Positions 23,746 to 34,115 of a DNA stretch of 64,000 nucleotides are shown here, in pieces. Position numbers and translations under genes: made by a program. The number at the start of each line of letters is the position of its first letter. The first letter of the stretch is position 1. This DNA is from Flabesymbios commensalis (lineage: Eukaryota > Annelida > Polychaeta > Terebellida > Flabelligeridae): positions 57,953,123 to 58,017,122 of the forward strand of contig OZ024912.1 in the NCBI GenBank assembly GCA_964017125.1. The letters are read 5' to 3'. The notes beneath the pieces were generated by a model. The model saw only the letters and a program-made list of their open reading frames with translations, made no database searches and was not told where the DNA came from.

Positions 23746-25245
23746 ATGAGTAGGCAGACAGACGGATGGAAAATCCGTCTACATAATGTTTCTGGTCGCA
23801 GGTAGGCTGACGAGGCATACAACTGTGTCCAAACTCTCTTTATTATAGATTTTTCATTTACTTAACAGTGACGGAAGTTGAAAAATATTGAAAGCGCTAT
23901 ATTTTTAAAAAGCTACTCCTTTCAGATGTCCATCATACATTTTTGCCATGCCCTAGCCATGTCTAAGAAGGTGTAAAGTTTCGTACCAACTTTTGGTCTG
24001 TATCACGGACTATTATCAGCAAACATCGCACATTGAGCTGATGCCATTATTCTTTGACGACTTCCAGTGTTCAGTGATATCGTATCAGTCAATATAATAG
24101 CAGTATACTATCTTTCAGTTTGCTTAATTTTAATTGATTAATTAAAGTAGGAATTTCATATCTGTCCTGCGAAATTTGCAATGTTCCACACCAACTTTTC
24201 TTGCTTAATAGTCAATTAGCATTTGGCCTTCGCTTGAACCTTCAAATGACGACAAATATGTTTTTTAATATGACAAATAGATACCTCCGCTATTGAATTA
24301 TTTTATAATCTATCACAAAATAATTTATTTATTTTAGTTGCATTTTATTTCGTTTTAAACTCATTTGAAAATATATATACAGGCATTGCATAACACGGGT
24401 TGAAAGCATTTTAAACATTATTTATTTGTATAAACTAGATGACTTGTATTTATTTTCAGATTGTCGATTGTCTTAAGTAACAAGCTGCTTAAACATCGAG
24501 TGGACTGTTTTCAATCTGCGAGACACGGCTTACTAAAGATGAACAAAAAAAAGTTTTAAGAAGATTTTGTGTAATTGTAAATTAGATCGAAATAAATTGT
24601 TAGCATTCAGTCGGTGTCCATGTTCTGTTATATCTCTTGTCACTTTACAGCTGAAGTTGATTTATTTTATTGTATGGTCAGAAAGGAGAAAATAATAACA
24701 AAGTGGGATTCACTGTTTTAAGGTGAGAGCAAAGTGCAAACCTTATTTAAAGCCCTCCCTTTAATTGGGGACGTATCATATTGTTCATTTTATACGTGAA
24801 CTAGGCGGCCTTCAGCCGCTTCAACTTGTAACCTTTTAGCTTTTCTCGCAAACAAAAAAAAACTGTGCCGGAATGAAGATGTCTGGAAACCAGATCAATA
24901 AAGATTATTATAAAAAGTATAAAAAAACATATAATCTTACTAGAAATATTCGACAATACCAGCAGCTGTATACATATAGGCCCAGTGTGAGAGCTTATAA
25001 ATAATGTGATGCCCGATAGGCCTATCCAGTGTAACATCCCAGGCCCTGCTTGAAACTATGCCCGGGTGGATTCTGGGATATCCCAGACACAAAATAAGCA
25101 AAATAATGAAACTAGGCATCATATCAATCCATCATCTAAAAGTTTCTAAATAAATCCCACAAAAGAAAATGAATACAACAGATATATTACGCTTTTTCTT
25201 TAAATAGGCAATGTATAAGGCCTATACCAGTATATATCTGAAAAT

Positions 25246-25296
25246 CCAAAAGGCGGTATCTGCTCACGTTATAAGTACGCAGATACTGCCTTTTGG
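25246..25296. repeat. GCAGATACTG hairpin element
   Basis: CCAAAAGGCGGTATCTGC (25246-25263) pairs with GCAGATACTGCCTTTTGG (25279-25296) with one G-T type mismatch and a 15-nt loop. The partner copy at 62431-62483 has a degraded left arm. Confidence 0.85.
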
Positions 25297-25789
25297 CATA
25301 TATATTTATTGGGGTAAGCTTTTGTGTGGCGAACTGTAAAGATTTTATTTTCATGTGGGACTGGAATTATCAACAACTCGTGGCGTGGGGATTTTGTGTG
25401 TAATAGGAACACGTTGCAAAAGATGAAAAAGAAAAAAAGATCACTTGGCTAGTTCACAAATAAGTGACTACAATAAAATTTAAGAGATGATGAGTCAAAC
25501 AAATTGAAACAAAAGAACCATGGTTGATCGCGATCATTTTATTTCCGTTCACATCTATACATTGAAAACAATTCTACAAAAACTATCTCTACTGGCATAA
25601 ATAGAGCGATGGGATGTCCGGTAGTGAGCAGGTGAGAGTCGATCATATCGAGCACCTCGTGCATGTTCTCGGAATGATCGTGTGTCTCCAGGTCCGTGTT
25701 AACAGGATTCCGCTTCAGTTGTCTATGTTTTGGCACATAGGACAGCCTGAAAACAAACAATCGACATGCTATAAGGTGGCAAACTCGTC

Positions 25790-25856
25790 CTTTGGTAATC
25801 AAAGTGTCACACCTGCCACTTTGCCAAGTGGCAGATGCGACACTTTGATCACCAAG
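25790..25856. repeat. GTGGCAGAT hairpin
   Basis: TTGGTAATCAAAGTGTCACA and CCTGCCACTT pair with AAGTGGCAGATGCGACACTT and TGATCACCAA around a 4-nt loop, three mismatches in about 30 bp. It is conserved in copy B at 61885-61945. Confidence 0.85.
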
Positions 25857-25957
25857 GATGGAGAAATAGTGCAATTTATTATGTGTACACCCGAAATGGA
25901 TTCCAATTTAGGTGGGTAACAATTTGAGCGTCAGTCACGATTGAAACAATTCGTCCC

Positions 25958-26022
25958 CTTGGATATGAAAGAGTTTATATGCCACCAAAGTGGCAGATAC
26001 ACCCTTTCATATTCAAGGAGAC
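25958..26022. repeat. GTGGCAGATACACCC hairpin
   Basis: CCCTTGGATATGAAAGAGTT and TATATGCCAC pair with GTGGCAGATACACCCTTTCA and TATTCAAGGA. The same element, with arms CCTTGGATATAAAAGGGTGT, is at 30677-30742 in an astacin intron. Confidence 0.8.
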
Positions 26023-26227
26023 TAATTTTTCTGGAGTGACAATAATAGTTATTTTAGACGCGTCTGTTCAACTGACCCATACATGACCGCAAAATGATGA
26101 CTTGTCCATAGTTTTAGATCATAGCATAGAATGCGCGTTGTGACATACTGAATAAACATTATTTTAATCCAAACCGACAAAATGAGGTTAATGAAAAAAG
26201 TTAATGAAAATAGTTATTTTTTCACCT

Positions 26228-26404
26228 ATCCCAGCGAACATAATACGTCAACACAATGTTGGATCAATGTTGGGCCACCGTCTACGACGCTGACCCAGCA
26301 ATAAAAACAATGGAACCAATCCCAGCAAACACAAACATTTGCATAACATTTGTTCAACGTCCAACATTGTACAAATGTTATACAAATGTGTTGTGTTTGC
26401 TGGG
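26228..26404. mobile_element. Nested pair of CCCAGCAAACAC-type MITEs at the astacin 3' end
   Basis: 26228-26310 is a left part of one copy (CCCAGCGAACATAATACG; TGTTGGGCCACCGTCTACG). It runs into a second, complete copy at 26319-26404 of the ACATTTGT subtype (CCCAGCAAACACAAACATTT to TGTTGTGTTTGCTGGGA). The second copy overlaps the last 27 bp of the astacin reading frame. Confidence 0.8.
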
Positions 26405-29400
26405 AGCCTTGCGTCTTCTCTGGCGTACCTTATCTTTGCATCCGTAATGCACTTGAATTCTCTCTACGTCACAGTCGCTGAGCGCCGTCCGCTGGCCTAT
26501 TGTCTCTCCGTTCGGTACAGATATGGTGGGTGAACCGTTCGCAGTGAACGACGTAGCGGAGTAGTGCATGATGGAGCCGTAGTCGTACCGCGTGCCTACA
26601 TCGTAGATACCAGAGGCGATGTCAAAGTTACTTTCGTATCCTGTGAAATAAGAAAGAACCACATTTAATCCTTTAAACGCTCACGATGCTTCAAAGCATT
26701 ATTTTACATCTCTGAAGAATGACTTAATTTCCTACACCTAGGGGTTTTATGGGATACCCTACAACAAGTTTCCAAGTTCCGAAGTTCCCAAGTTCTGGGA
26801 ACTTCAAGTTTCCAATTTTCAAGCTCCGGGAACTTCTAGACGGAGCACCTGTCTGGCACTTCGTTTCCAGACGGGGAGCTGGATGTTGTTTATAGACCCC
26901 AGATATTCAAATAAAATGATCGCCGTTTATACTGTTCATACCAGCTAGATTCGAATTTTCAATTGTTTATATTTTTCTAGCGGGACATTTAAAACTTATT
27001 AAAAGTGGCGGACAGAAACTTTTTTCGGCGTCACAAATTGATTGTACACCACTAGACAGTCAGCCTAGGGCGAGCAAACAGGGTTTCCGGAACTTTGAAG
27101 TTCTCGGAACTTCGGAACTTTGGAACTTGGGAACTTGAGAACTTCGAAACTTGGGAGCTTGTTTCAGGGCATTCCAGGTTTTATAAGGAATTTTTTCCTG
27201 AGACTGTTTTAACAATAATATTTTTTTTGTAATATGCCACCCACTTCAAGTCATCTTCATTCACTAGGCCTACAATTCGAAAATTGCGACAGCAAAAAAA
27301 TATTCGCGTCTTGTATTGGATGAAGATGACAATGTTAAATTCAGGCTTGGGTTAAATATTTTTTTATATACCAATATTTTTTTTTTTTAAATGTAAAATC
27401 ATTATAAATATCTTGGCTAGATCTTTCCGGTTCATTTGAATACCTATTTTATGGGTTTACGCCCATTATTGATATTTTACTCTTTCTGTGCGGGGAGCGT
27501 CTTTAGACGTCAGAATTTGATGTCTAAAATCGGTCCCCGCGCTGTAAGGGTTATCAATTAGGCCATAGTATAGCTTGAAAGGTAATCCTGGCAATATAAA
27601 AAAAATGACATTAAAGAATCGTATTTAAGTGTGTCTGAAATTTTCACCCACTTGAAGTCGATCTAATGGTCCCGGTGTTGATTGTGATATACTTCAAACA
27701 ACCTTAACCCTTACAGCGCCAGGATCGTCTTTAGACATCAGAATCTGACGTCTGTGGACGTCAGATTCTGATGTATTAAGACGATACGCGCACTGAAAAA
27801 AATAAAATATTTTTAATGGCTGTAGACCACAAAAGTATTCAAATGAAAGAACTAACCAAAACATTTATGATGATTTCAAATTGAAAAAAACCCTCTGGTC
27901 TGCATGGTTTTAACAAAATTAATTCAGCGTTGTGGGGTTAAGGGTTAACCCTTACAGTGCGGTGATCGACTTTAGTCGACAAAATCTGACGTCTGTTGTT
28001 AATAAACCAATAAATCTTTTTTTTTCAATTTAAAATCATTATAAATATCTTGGCTAGCTCTTTCCGATTCATTTGAATACCTATGTTATTATGGGCTTAC
28101 GTACCCGGTATGACTGGGCCGTCTGACTCATTTGCTGCGCGAGGCCCAGTCACACTGACCGCCATTTCGTTTCCACAGCCAGCTGTGTAAAAACGACACT
28201 CGCGCTGCCTACCAAAAAACTCGGATGCCATGAAATCGAGACGAATATTTCAAGTGCCTACGAAAACTAGGCCATTTTCAGCTGGCGTAAACTTTTGATC
28301 GTATTAGAACTATTACATGTAAAAATGGAGGTCACTGTGTCAGAGCCTCGCGATGTCATCAGGGTAGGGTTTACGCCCATTATTGATAGTTTACTCTTTC
28401 TGTGCGGGGAGCGTCTTTAGACGTCAGAATTTGATGTCTAAAGTCGGTCCCCGCGCTGTAAGGGTTATCAATTAGGCCATAGTATAGCTTGAAAGGTTTT
28501 GGGTAATTCTAGCAAGTTAAAAAAAAATAACACTAAAGAATCGTATTTAAGTGTGTCTGAAATTTTCACCCACTTGAAGTTGATCTAATGTTCCCGGTGT
28601 TGATGGCGACATACTGCAAAACAATTAACCCTTACAGCGCGGGGATCGACTTTAGACATCAGGATCTGACGTCTTTAGACGTCAGATTCTGATGTATAAA
28701 GACGATACGCGCACTGAAAAAAATAAATATTTTTAATGGCTGTAGACCACAAAAGTATTCAAATGGAAGAACTAACCGAAAAATTATGATGATTTCAAAT
28801 TGAAAAATACCCCTCTGGTCTGCATGTTTTAAACAAAAATAATTCAGCGTTGTAGGGTTAAGGGTTAACCCTTACAGTGCGGGGTTCGACTTTAGTCGAC
28901 AAAATCTGACGTCTGTAGACGTCAGATTCTGTCGACTAAAGTCAATGCCCGTACTTTAAGAGTATAACATATTTCCAATGGCCGTAGACCCATAACATAG
29001 GTATTCAAATGAATCAGAAAGAGCTAACGCAGACATTTATGATGATTTAAAATTAAAAATATCCCTTTGTTCGCCAAGATTTTTAGAAAAAAAATTCAGC
29101 GTTTTAAGGGTCAAGGGTTGAATAAGTGTACGCTCACCAGATCTGATGTTCTCTGTGTTGATGGTGACATACTGATCCCTGTCAGTACGTGACTGCTCGT
29201 GGAACAGTCCCAGAGTGTGCAGGAGCTCGTGCATCATGTTGCCGACTGAGCAGGAGGAAGAGATGTACATTGGAGTGATGTAATTAGGCCATCTGCCAAT
29301 GCCAGCTGCACACCTGCAAGACCACATCACAGTATAGAGCAGTATCAGCAACATAGAACAGTAGTAAATCATTGCTCTACGTCACTTTTTGGCACAAACG

Positions 29401-32400
29401 GTCTTTCAAGTGACATTGTAATACGATAAAAACGTTGTAGTCAATTGATGAGATTAATGATGTACAGATGATGATGTGAGGGTGGGGGTGAGAAGATATG
29501 GTGGGTTATTAATAGCGTTTTCCTTCGCTCGCCCGATAAGGGGTTTTGGGCATGTCTATGAGACCTACCCCCTGGCAATCCGCCCGAAGATTATGGCCAG
29601 ATACGAGGAGGCTGCAGCTTCCCTTGGATGATTGCTCTAGACTAGTGCTTCCGTACCATGCCGTATAGCATGCAACTGGCGAAACATATCCCTGATGACC
29701 CTCCCCGGATGAAAGCGAGAAGTAGGCCTACAACTACTAGCAATCATCCAAGTACCCCCAATCAGCAACATATACATCCTATAAGAGCAATGCATTACAG
29801 CACAGTACAGATGGCGACAATTGCAAGCACCCTTTATTTTCCAGGTGATCTCCTTACCCTGTGCTGGCCTGGACATAGATGTAGTAGAGGTCACCCGATT
29901 GCTTCTTCTTAAAATCAATGCACAAAGATCCATCGTCATTTCTCAGGGCTTCTTCTACGTTTGACATCGCTTCCTGAACAACGGATTTTTTAGCAGAGCC
30001 TGGTTGAAAAGAAAATCAGTTTTCAGAAACTCTATACCGCAACTATGAAGCCATATATTTACAACTAATTATTGGTATTTGCATGCAGTTGTGTGATCGA
30101 ATGATGGGTTCAAATTATTACATTGGATGATCTTTCACCCAGTTATTCGAACAGCGCAATTTGATTCATATCCAGATGCTGACATTTTTATTATGCGATC
30201 AAAGTTCAATTGTTCAATAAATATTTTAAAAATTTTACAGCTGAAATTCCCTTCTGCAGACACACTATACCTATGTTGGACTCCCATTTGAAGTACACAA
30301 TGTTGTTTGGCCATTTATAGAAGGAGTGTTCCACCATAGAGTACTTAGAGCCCTCCTGTTGGTAGAAAACATAATATTGTAATGCAGTAAAACAATATCT
30401 ACAATAAAATTATTATTATCTTACGTTTTTCAAAAGGAACACGTGAAATAAAACTTTACCTATCCGAAATGTGTTCATATTTGTATAAGTATGCAAGCGT
30501 AATATGTTTATTTTAATCATAATAAAGGATGTTAACCCTTTAACCGCCGGTCCCGATGATATTCGGGATTTCTTTCACGTGTGACGTGTATACATAGGAG
30601 TCACTGGTTGGTAAAGGGTTAAATGATTTGTTTTGATACCAAGTCTTATTGTATCTCGATCGTAGATGCACATACATCTTTCCCTTGGATATAAAAGGGT
30701 GTCACTTTACAATGTGGCAGATACACCCTTTTAAATCCGCGGGACGAACTCATTCTTGACAATACGTACACTCTCAGTTGGCGTCACAATATCCCCTCCT
30801 TCGTAATCTGTGAAATGGAAAACGTAAACCTCAGTGGCGATCTAGTCGTCTGCTTGACGCTGGGCCAGTGTCAGAAACGCTAGGCCAATCATGAATAAAC
30901 GTTCGTAATATGTTGATCTAGATAATTTTACTGATTTGTTTAAACGTTGATAGTTCACTACAATGTGTCCGAAATAACTTGACTTCGATTAAATTTAATA
31001 CATCTTCGAAACAAATGCACGCAAAAGATCAAAAAATATTTTTAATCCCATTTTAAAGTAGGCTATGGGTATGTTATTTGAAATGCAAAGACCACATTAA
31101 TATACTATGACACATATCTGTGTAAATTATTACTATCATGATGGGAAGCATATAAGTGTAAATAACTAAGATTCAGAATTTTAATTGATCAAATTAATTT
31201 ATAATAAATGTTCACTTACCACCCTCCTCGCCACTTGCAGCATTCTGACCTCCTGTGAAATTAAAACATTTGGGGTTTAAAAATATATACAGCCAATTAT
31301 TATTTACTACTCTACAAAGCCAAAAGGCAGTATCTGCTTTAGATGCTGCCTTCTGGCTTTGTACGGCGGTATAGTCATGTGAACATACCTTACGAGTCTT
31401 TGGTAAATCAATTAAGCCCTTTAACCGTCAAGTTAGCTAATTATAATTTTCAAAAACTCGAAATTATTTCTTGTTAACGCGATGCAAAACTTCAATTGAG
31501 GGAAAATTATTCAGATTTGACAAAATTGAGGTCGAAGATTTTGAAATTTTGTTGTTTGATGTCACATTTTAAATGGCTAATAAAACGGATTAAAAACGAC
31601 TTTTGTCGCGCTTAGCGGTCAACATCCGCTGAGCATGCGCACACCCCAGTAAACGCAAAACATGTTTGTAGGCCCTAGCATCGAATTGGGAAACGCTGGA
31701 CAATGACGTTGTACAAATATTATGCAAAATGTTTTTCGTACAGTCTCATGTATGTACACGAACGCCAGTATAGCCACTGAATGGCGTAAAATTTAAAACA
31801 ATGTTGAAAAATCAAAAGTAGACATTTGAAAACTATGTTTACGGCTAGAATCAGAATCTGACGGCCAGAATCAGAATTTGACGTCTAGAGACGTCTGATT
31901 CTGACGTATATCGAAATGGGGTTAATGCTTTCGTGAACGATTTACGGCATTCAATGGCGCTTAGTCCACGCAAACTCTAAAGGCAGGCTTCGAACCCTAA
32001 TCCCGTAATGTGAATCAATCACCAAGAATTATCCAGTGCAAATACTAACCTAATAATGTATTTTCTCCGATACATAATGCATACTAATAAATTAGGGTCA
32101 CACAAATTATACTTTACCCTTGAAGCGTTGAATTTTTTTATATAAGCCATGGAGACCAAAAGGTTTTTTTCAATTTAAAATTATCATAAAAGTTTTAGTT
32201 AGCTCTTTCCGCTTGATTTGACATACGCTACGGGTCTACGGCCATTATAAATGATTTAATTCTTACAGTGCGGGGATCAACGTTTATAGACGTCAGAATC
32301 CGACGTCTATGGACGTCAGAATCGTCTAAAGACGCCCCCCCCCCCCCGCTGAAAGGGCTGAGTATCGCCCCTACCCCAAGTCTCGAAACTTTGACCCGCG

Positions 32401-32513
32401 GACGTGGGTTCAAGCCGTGCTGTGAGGTAGTTATACTCACGCTCAGAAGGAGCAGAGAGCGCCCTGTGTGCCAGCAGCACCAGCCCCAACACGTTGTAGA
32501 TCAGGGTCTTCAT
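26378..32513 (-). CDS. Secreted astacin-family (M12A) zinc metalloprotease, seven coding exons
   Basis: Exons in transcript order: 32513-32441, 31252-31220, 30807-30770, 30355-30271, 29999-29858, 29313-29138, 26640-26378; all introns GT-AG, phases consistent, 269 residues. It begins MKTLIYNVLGLVLLAH, a signal peptide ending near RALSAPSE. Next come a short acidic propeptide with YEGGDI (compare the FxGD aspartate switch of astacins), the N-terminal subdomain (KWPNNIVYFKWES; SLCIDFKKK), the zinc site HELLHTLGLFHEQSRTDRD and the Met-turn region RYDYGSIMHYSATSF, ending DCDVERIQVHYGC. The four cysteines expected for the two conserved disulphides are present, plus one extra (SDCDVE). Astacins cut extracellular or egg-envelope and matrix substrates; which applies is unknown. 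No CUB or EGF exon was found. The frame runs into a MITE for its last residues; alternatively the donor AAG|GTACGC at 26429/26428 would splice to an unseen exon. Confidence 0.92.
26666..27358 (+). mobile_element. TTAA-type MITE split by an AAGTTCC-rich MITE, astacin intron 6
   Basis: The left part begins TTTAATCCTTTAAACGCTCA with ATGCTTCAAAGCAT, and the right part has the TCATCTTCATTCACTAGGCC / GTATTGGATGAAGATGAC hairpin and ends CAGGCTTGGGTTAA. It is the same subfamily as 21350-21602. The break between the parts is the insertion at 26755-27175. Confidence 0.7.
26755..27175. mobile_element. MITE with ~65-bp TIRs built of AAGTTCC units
   Basis: The left end GGGATACCCTACAACAAG, then CCAAGTTCCGAAGTTCCC, mirrors the right end GGGAGCTTGTTTCAGGGCAT. 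Both termini are runs of (G)GAACTT/AAGTTCC about 6-8 bp apart. The flanks share GGTTTTAT (before 26752 and after 27178), a likely 7-8-bp target duplication, which suggests a hAT-like element. The interior has no ORF. Confidence 0.75.
27370..28940. repeat. Tandem segmental duplication (~620-bp unit) of MITE-rich sequence, astacin intron 6
   Basis: 27400-28015 and 28030-28940 share the same run of modules: TCATTATAAATATCTTGGCT, GTGCGGGGAGCGTCTTTAGA, ATTAGGCCATAGTATAGCTT, the TTCACCCACTTGAAGT hairpin half, and a GACGTCAGATTCTGATGT hairpin with the TGTAGACCACAAAAGTATTC tail. The second unit is longer because of an insertion at 28099-28368. Confidence 0.85.
28099..28368. mobile_element. ~270-bp insertion in the second duplicated unit
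   Basis: It is absent from the first unit, so its limits are clear: the sequence leaves the unit at GGGCTTACG and returns at GGTTTACGCCC, giving a possible TTACG duplication. The ends are partly inverse (ACCCGGTATGACTGGGCC; GATGTCATCAGGGTAGGG). GCGCGAGGCCCAGTCACACT inside it faces a worn inverse, GTGTCAGAGCCTCGCG. No ORF. Confidence 0.6.
28862..29118 (+). mobile_element. GACGTC-hairpin MITE, ~255 bp, astacin intron 6
   Basis: TTAACCCTTACAGTGCGGGG starts it; the palindrome GACTTTAGTCGACAAAATCT / AGATTCTGTCGACTAAAGTC follows, then the family's ATGGCCGTAGACCCATAAC, GAATCAGAAAGAGCTAAC and TTCGCCAAGATTTTTAG blocks, ending near CAGCGTTTTAAGGG. The right TTAA is worn. Confidence 0.75.
29530..29650 (-). 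repeat. Dispersed repeat fragment shared with 48613-48700
   Basis: On the minus strand ATCCAAGGGAAGCTGCAGCC is followed by TATCTGGCCATAATCTTCGG and GGATTGCCAG; the plus strand at 48613-48690 carries the same run with few changes. Possibly a SINE-like element; ends not defined. Confidence 0.6.
30532..30622. mobile_element. Miniature TTAA-flanked MITE, 91 bp, astacin intron 3
   Basis: It is bounded by TTAACCCTTTAACC and GGTAAAGGGTTAA, perfect inverses with TTAA at both ends. The inner dyad is CCCGATGATATTCGGG, and ACGTG repeats follow. This is the shortest and cleanest member of the CCCTTT group here. Confidence 0.8.
31313..31362. repeat. GCAGATACTG hairpin element, astacin intron 1
   Basis: TACAAAGCCAAAAGGCAG pairs with CTGCCTTCTGGCTTTGTA (one mismatch), with TATCTGCTTTAGATG between. 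The outer flank CGGCGGTATAGTC mirrors TATACCGC upstream of the 16186 copy, so the full element is longer than the hairpin. Confidence 0.75.
31412..31630. mobile_element. Worn TTAA-type MITE of the AAATTATTCAGATTTGAC group
   Basis: It starts near AAGCCCTTTAACCGTCAAG and ends GCGCTTAGCGGTCAAC. The internal blocks AAAATTATTCAGATTTGACA and TTTGATGTCACATTTTA match 8935-9005. Its hairpin is worn. Confidence 0.5.
32255..32352. repeat. GACGTC hairpin with a C-tract, just downstream of astacin exon 1
   Basis: GTGCGGGGATCAACGTTTAT, GACGTCAGAATC, GACGTC and GTCTAAAGACG form the usual palindrome; the right arm runs into a tract of about 15 C (32334-32348) where other copies have CCCGCGC. It lies in intron 1, within 90 bp of the splice donor. 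Confidence 0.65.
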
Positions 32514-32583
32514 CTCAGTTGACTTTCTAAGTGAGCAGTTGACTTCTCAGGAACCTGTGGTACTCATCAGTCAGTAGTCCAGC

Positions 32584-32594
32584 CATTTAAATAC
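32584..32594 (-). promoter_or_regulatory. Candidate TATA-like box of the astacin gene
   Basis: On the minus strand TACTGTATTTAAATGG lies about 75 bp upstream of the start codon, which would leave a 5' UTR of roughly 45 bp. The assignment rests on position and AT-content alone. Confidence 0.4.
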
Positions 32595-32733
32595 AGTACT
32601 GAGATGGGCGTGGTGAAGTATCCCCTGCGCCCACCTCCAATCACAGAGTGCGGATGTGTTTTTTTTATCAGATCAGACGTGGGATTGACAGTTATTCTTT
32701 AATATAATTTGACGTGACAGCTGGTGCGAATCC

Positions 32734-32945
32734 AGCAAATATAAAACGGTGAACCAATGGTGTTTTGATGTTGGGCAATAAAACATAATTGGCTTGACAT
32801 ATCCTGTTTGTTGGGAAGCGAATGTCCCCTCCTCTCAGAATATGTTTCTACTACTAACCAGGAACATTGGTTTAATGATGGTCAACCGTCTGCCACGATA
32901 GCTCAATATTAAACTGGCATCGGATCAACGTCTTTTGTTGACTGT
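32734..32945. mobile_element. Two worn CAGCAAACAC-type MITEs upstream of the astacin gene
   Basis: 32734-32817 (TCCAGCAAATATAAAACG to CTGTTTGTTGGGA, shortened) and 32866-32945 (ATTGGTTTAATGATGG, CCGTCTGCCACGATAG, GTCTTTTGTTG). Confidence 0.55.
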
Positions 32946-33514
32946 TTATACCACACATATAACATGTATAATTATAATAAATTATTATTATATAGGCCTA
33001 TATCACGAGTTGTTTTATGTCAACGACCAATGCTCCACTTTTACAGACCCATTTGGACTCGGCCCAAATATTCCAAATTATTTAATTGATTTTGCTGCGT
33101 AATTATTATTTTTTTTTTGAAACATCATTATGTTTATCTCCTGATGTATAGGTAATCTTTTTATTTGCATTTCGCCCACAGATGCAACCTGACTCATTTC
33201 AGTGACTGCATATGTCACATGCGACATTCTGTCTCGAACTTTACCTTGTAAAAATAAAAATAAATGCATGGGGTTCTAGGCCAGCTTTGTGCTCATATAG
33301 GCTGTGTTTTGTTTCGTTGCGTATTCGTGTATTCAGATATGCATTATCTGTCATTTACTTTTGCTCTGTTGTGCTGTTATTGTCTATTTAGATGGCTTCC
33401 TTGACCAAGAAAGGGGGTGTTGAACACTCTAACCGCGATTATATTCGTTGTTTTCTCATTTCTTTGACATGCTAATTTATAAATTTATAACACCAATCAG
33501 CAAGATTCCCAAAT

Positions 33515-34115
33515 TGTTGACCTCCATTTTGTCAAATCTGAATAATTTTCACTCACTTGATGTTGTGGATCGCATCAGCGAGACACAACTTTATGTGGGT
33601 GAGAATTCCAATTCTTTAAAGGTCCCCACATTGCTGAAATCATTTTTTAAAATGCAAGCTAGAAATATAAGTGTCAATCATTACCGATAGTTAGCAGCTC
33701 CTAAAACGTGATTTTGGTGCTTAATAAAGATTATAGAGCACTTTATTTCTACATAGTGTAAACAAACTATTAACATAAAACATCACAGGTCCAGCCCATA
33801 CGTTGATTCTGACATCCAATAGAATGATCATACATCATTCTAATCAGAGCTGCATGATCAATTCGCTAAGTTTAATATAAATAAATGATATTAGCGTATA
33901 CTGCTCCAATATATGTAACTTTTACATGTGTTAATAATAAATAAAATGACTTAATCGATCTAAATGAAAAGACATTATTTTACTATGTGATACATTATCA
34001 AAGCTGTGGGCAGACCTGTGGGCGCGACAGAACATTTAACCCTATAAACGCGGACCCCGAGTATACTCGGGAGCAAAAGATGTCTCCCTGTCGCGGACCC
34101 CGAGTATACTCGGGT
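33515..34115. repeat. Hairpin MITE remnant and a doubled CCCGAGTATACTCGGG palindrome
   Basis: 33545-33605 is an inverted copy of the CACTTGA hairpin. At 34056-34071 and 34099-34114 the perfect 16-bp palindrome CCCGAGTATACTCGGG occurs twice, each preceded by CGCGGAC, 43 bp apart, just after TTTAACCCTATAAACG. No gene is seen between 32640 and 34950. Confidence 0.7.

Larger units (their letters stand above)
24940..25920 (-). repeat. Copy A of a ~1-kb dispersed repeat; inverted partner at 61800-62790
   Basis: Over about 980 bp this segment matches the reverse complement of 61800-62790 at high identity, with small indels. In sense orientation (minus strand) a stretch of about 70 codons ending GERK-like (CERK, stop) is open in both copies, including RLSYVPKHR, IDSHLLTT and HPIALFMPV, but I recognise no domain. 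Two hairpins lie inside: 25246-25296 and 25790-25856. The function, if any, is unknown; a non-autonomous mobile element or a copied gene 3' end are both possible. Confidence 0.8.
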
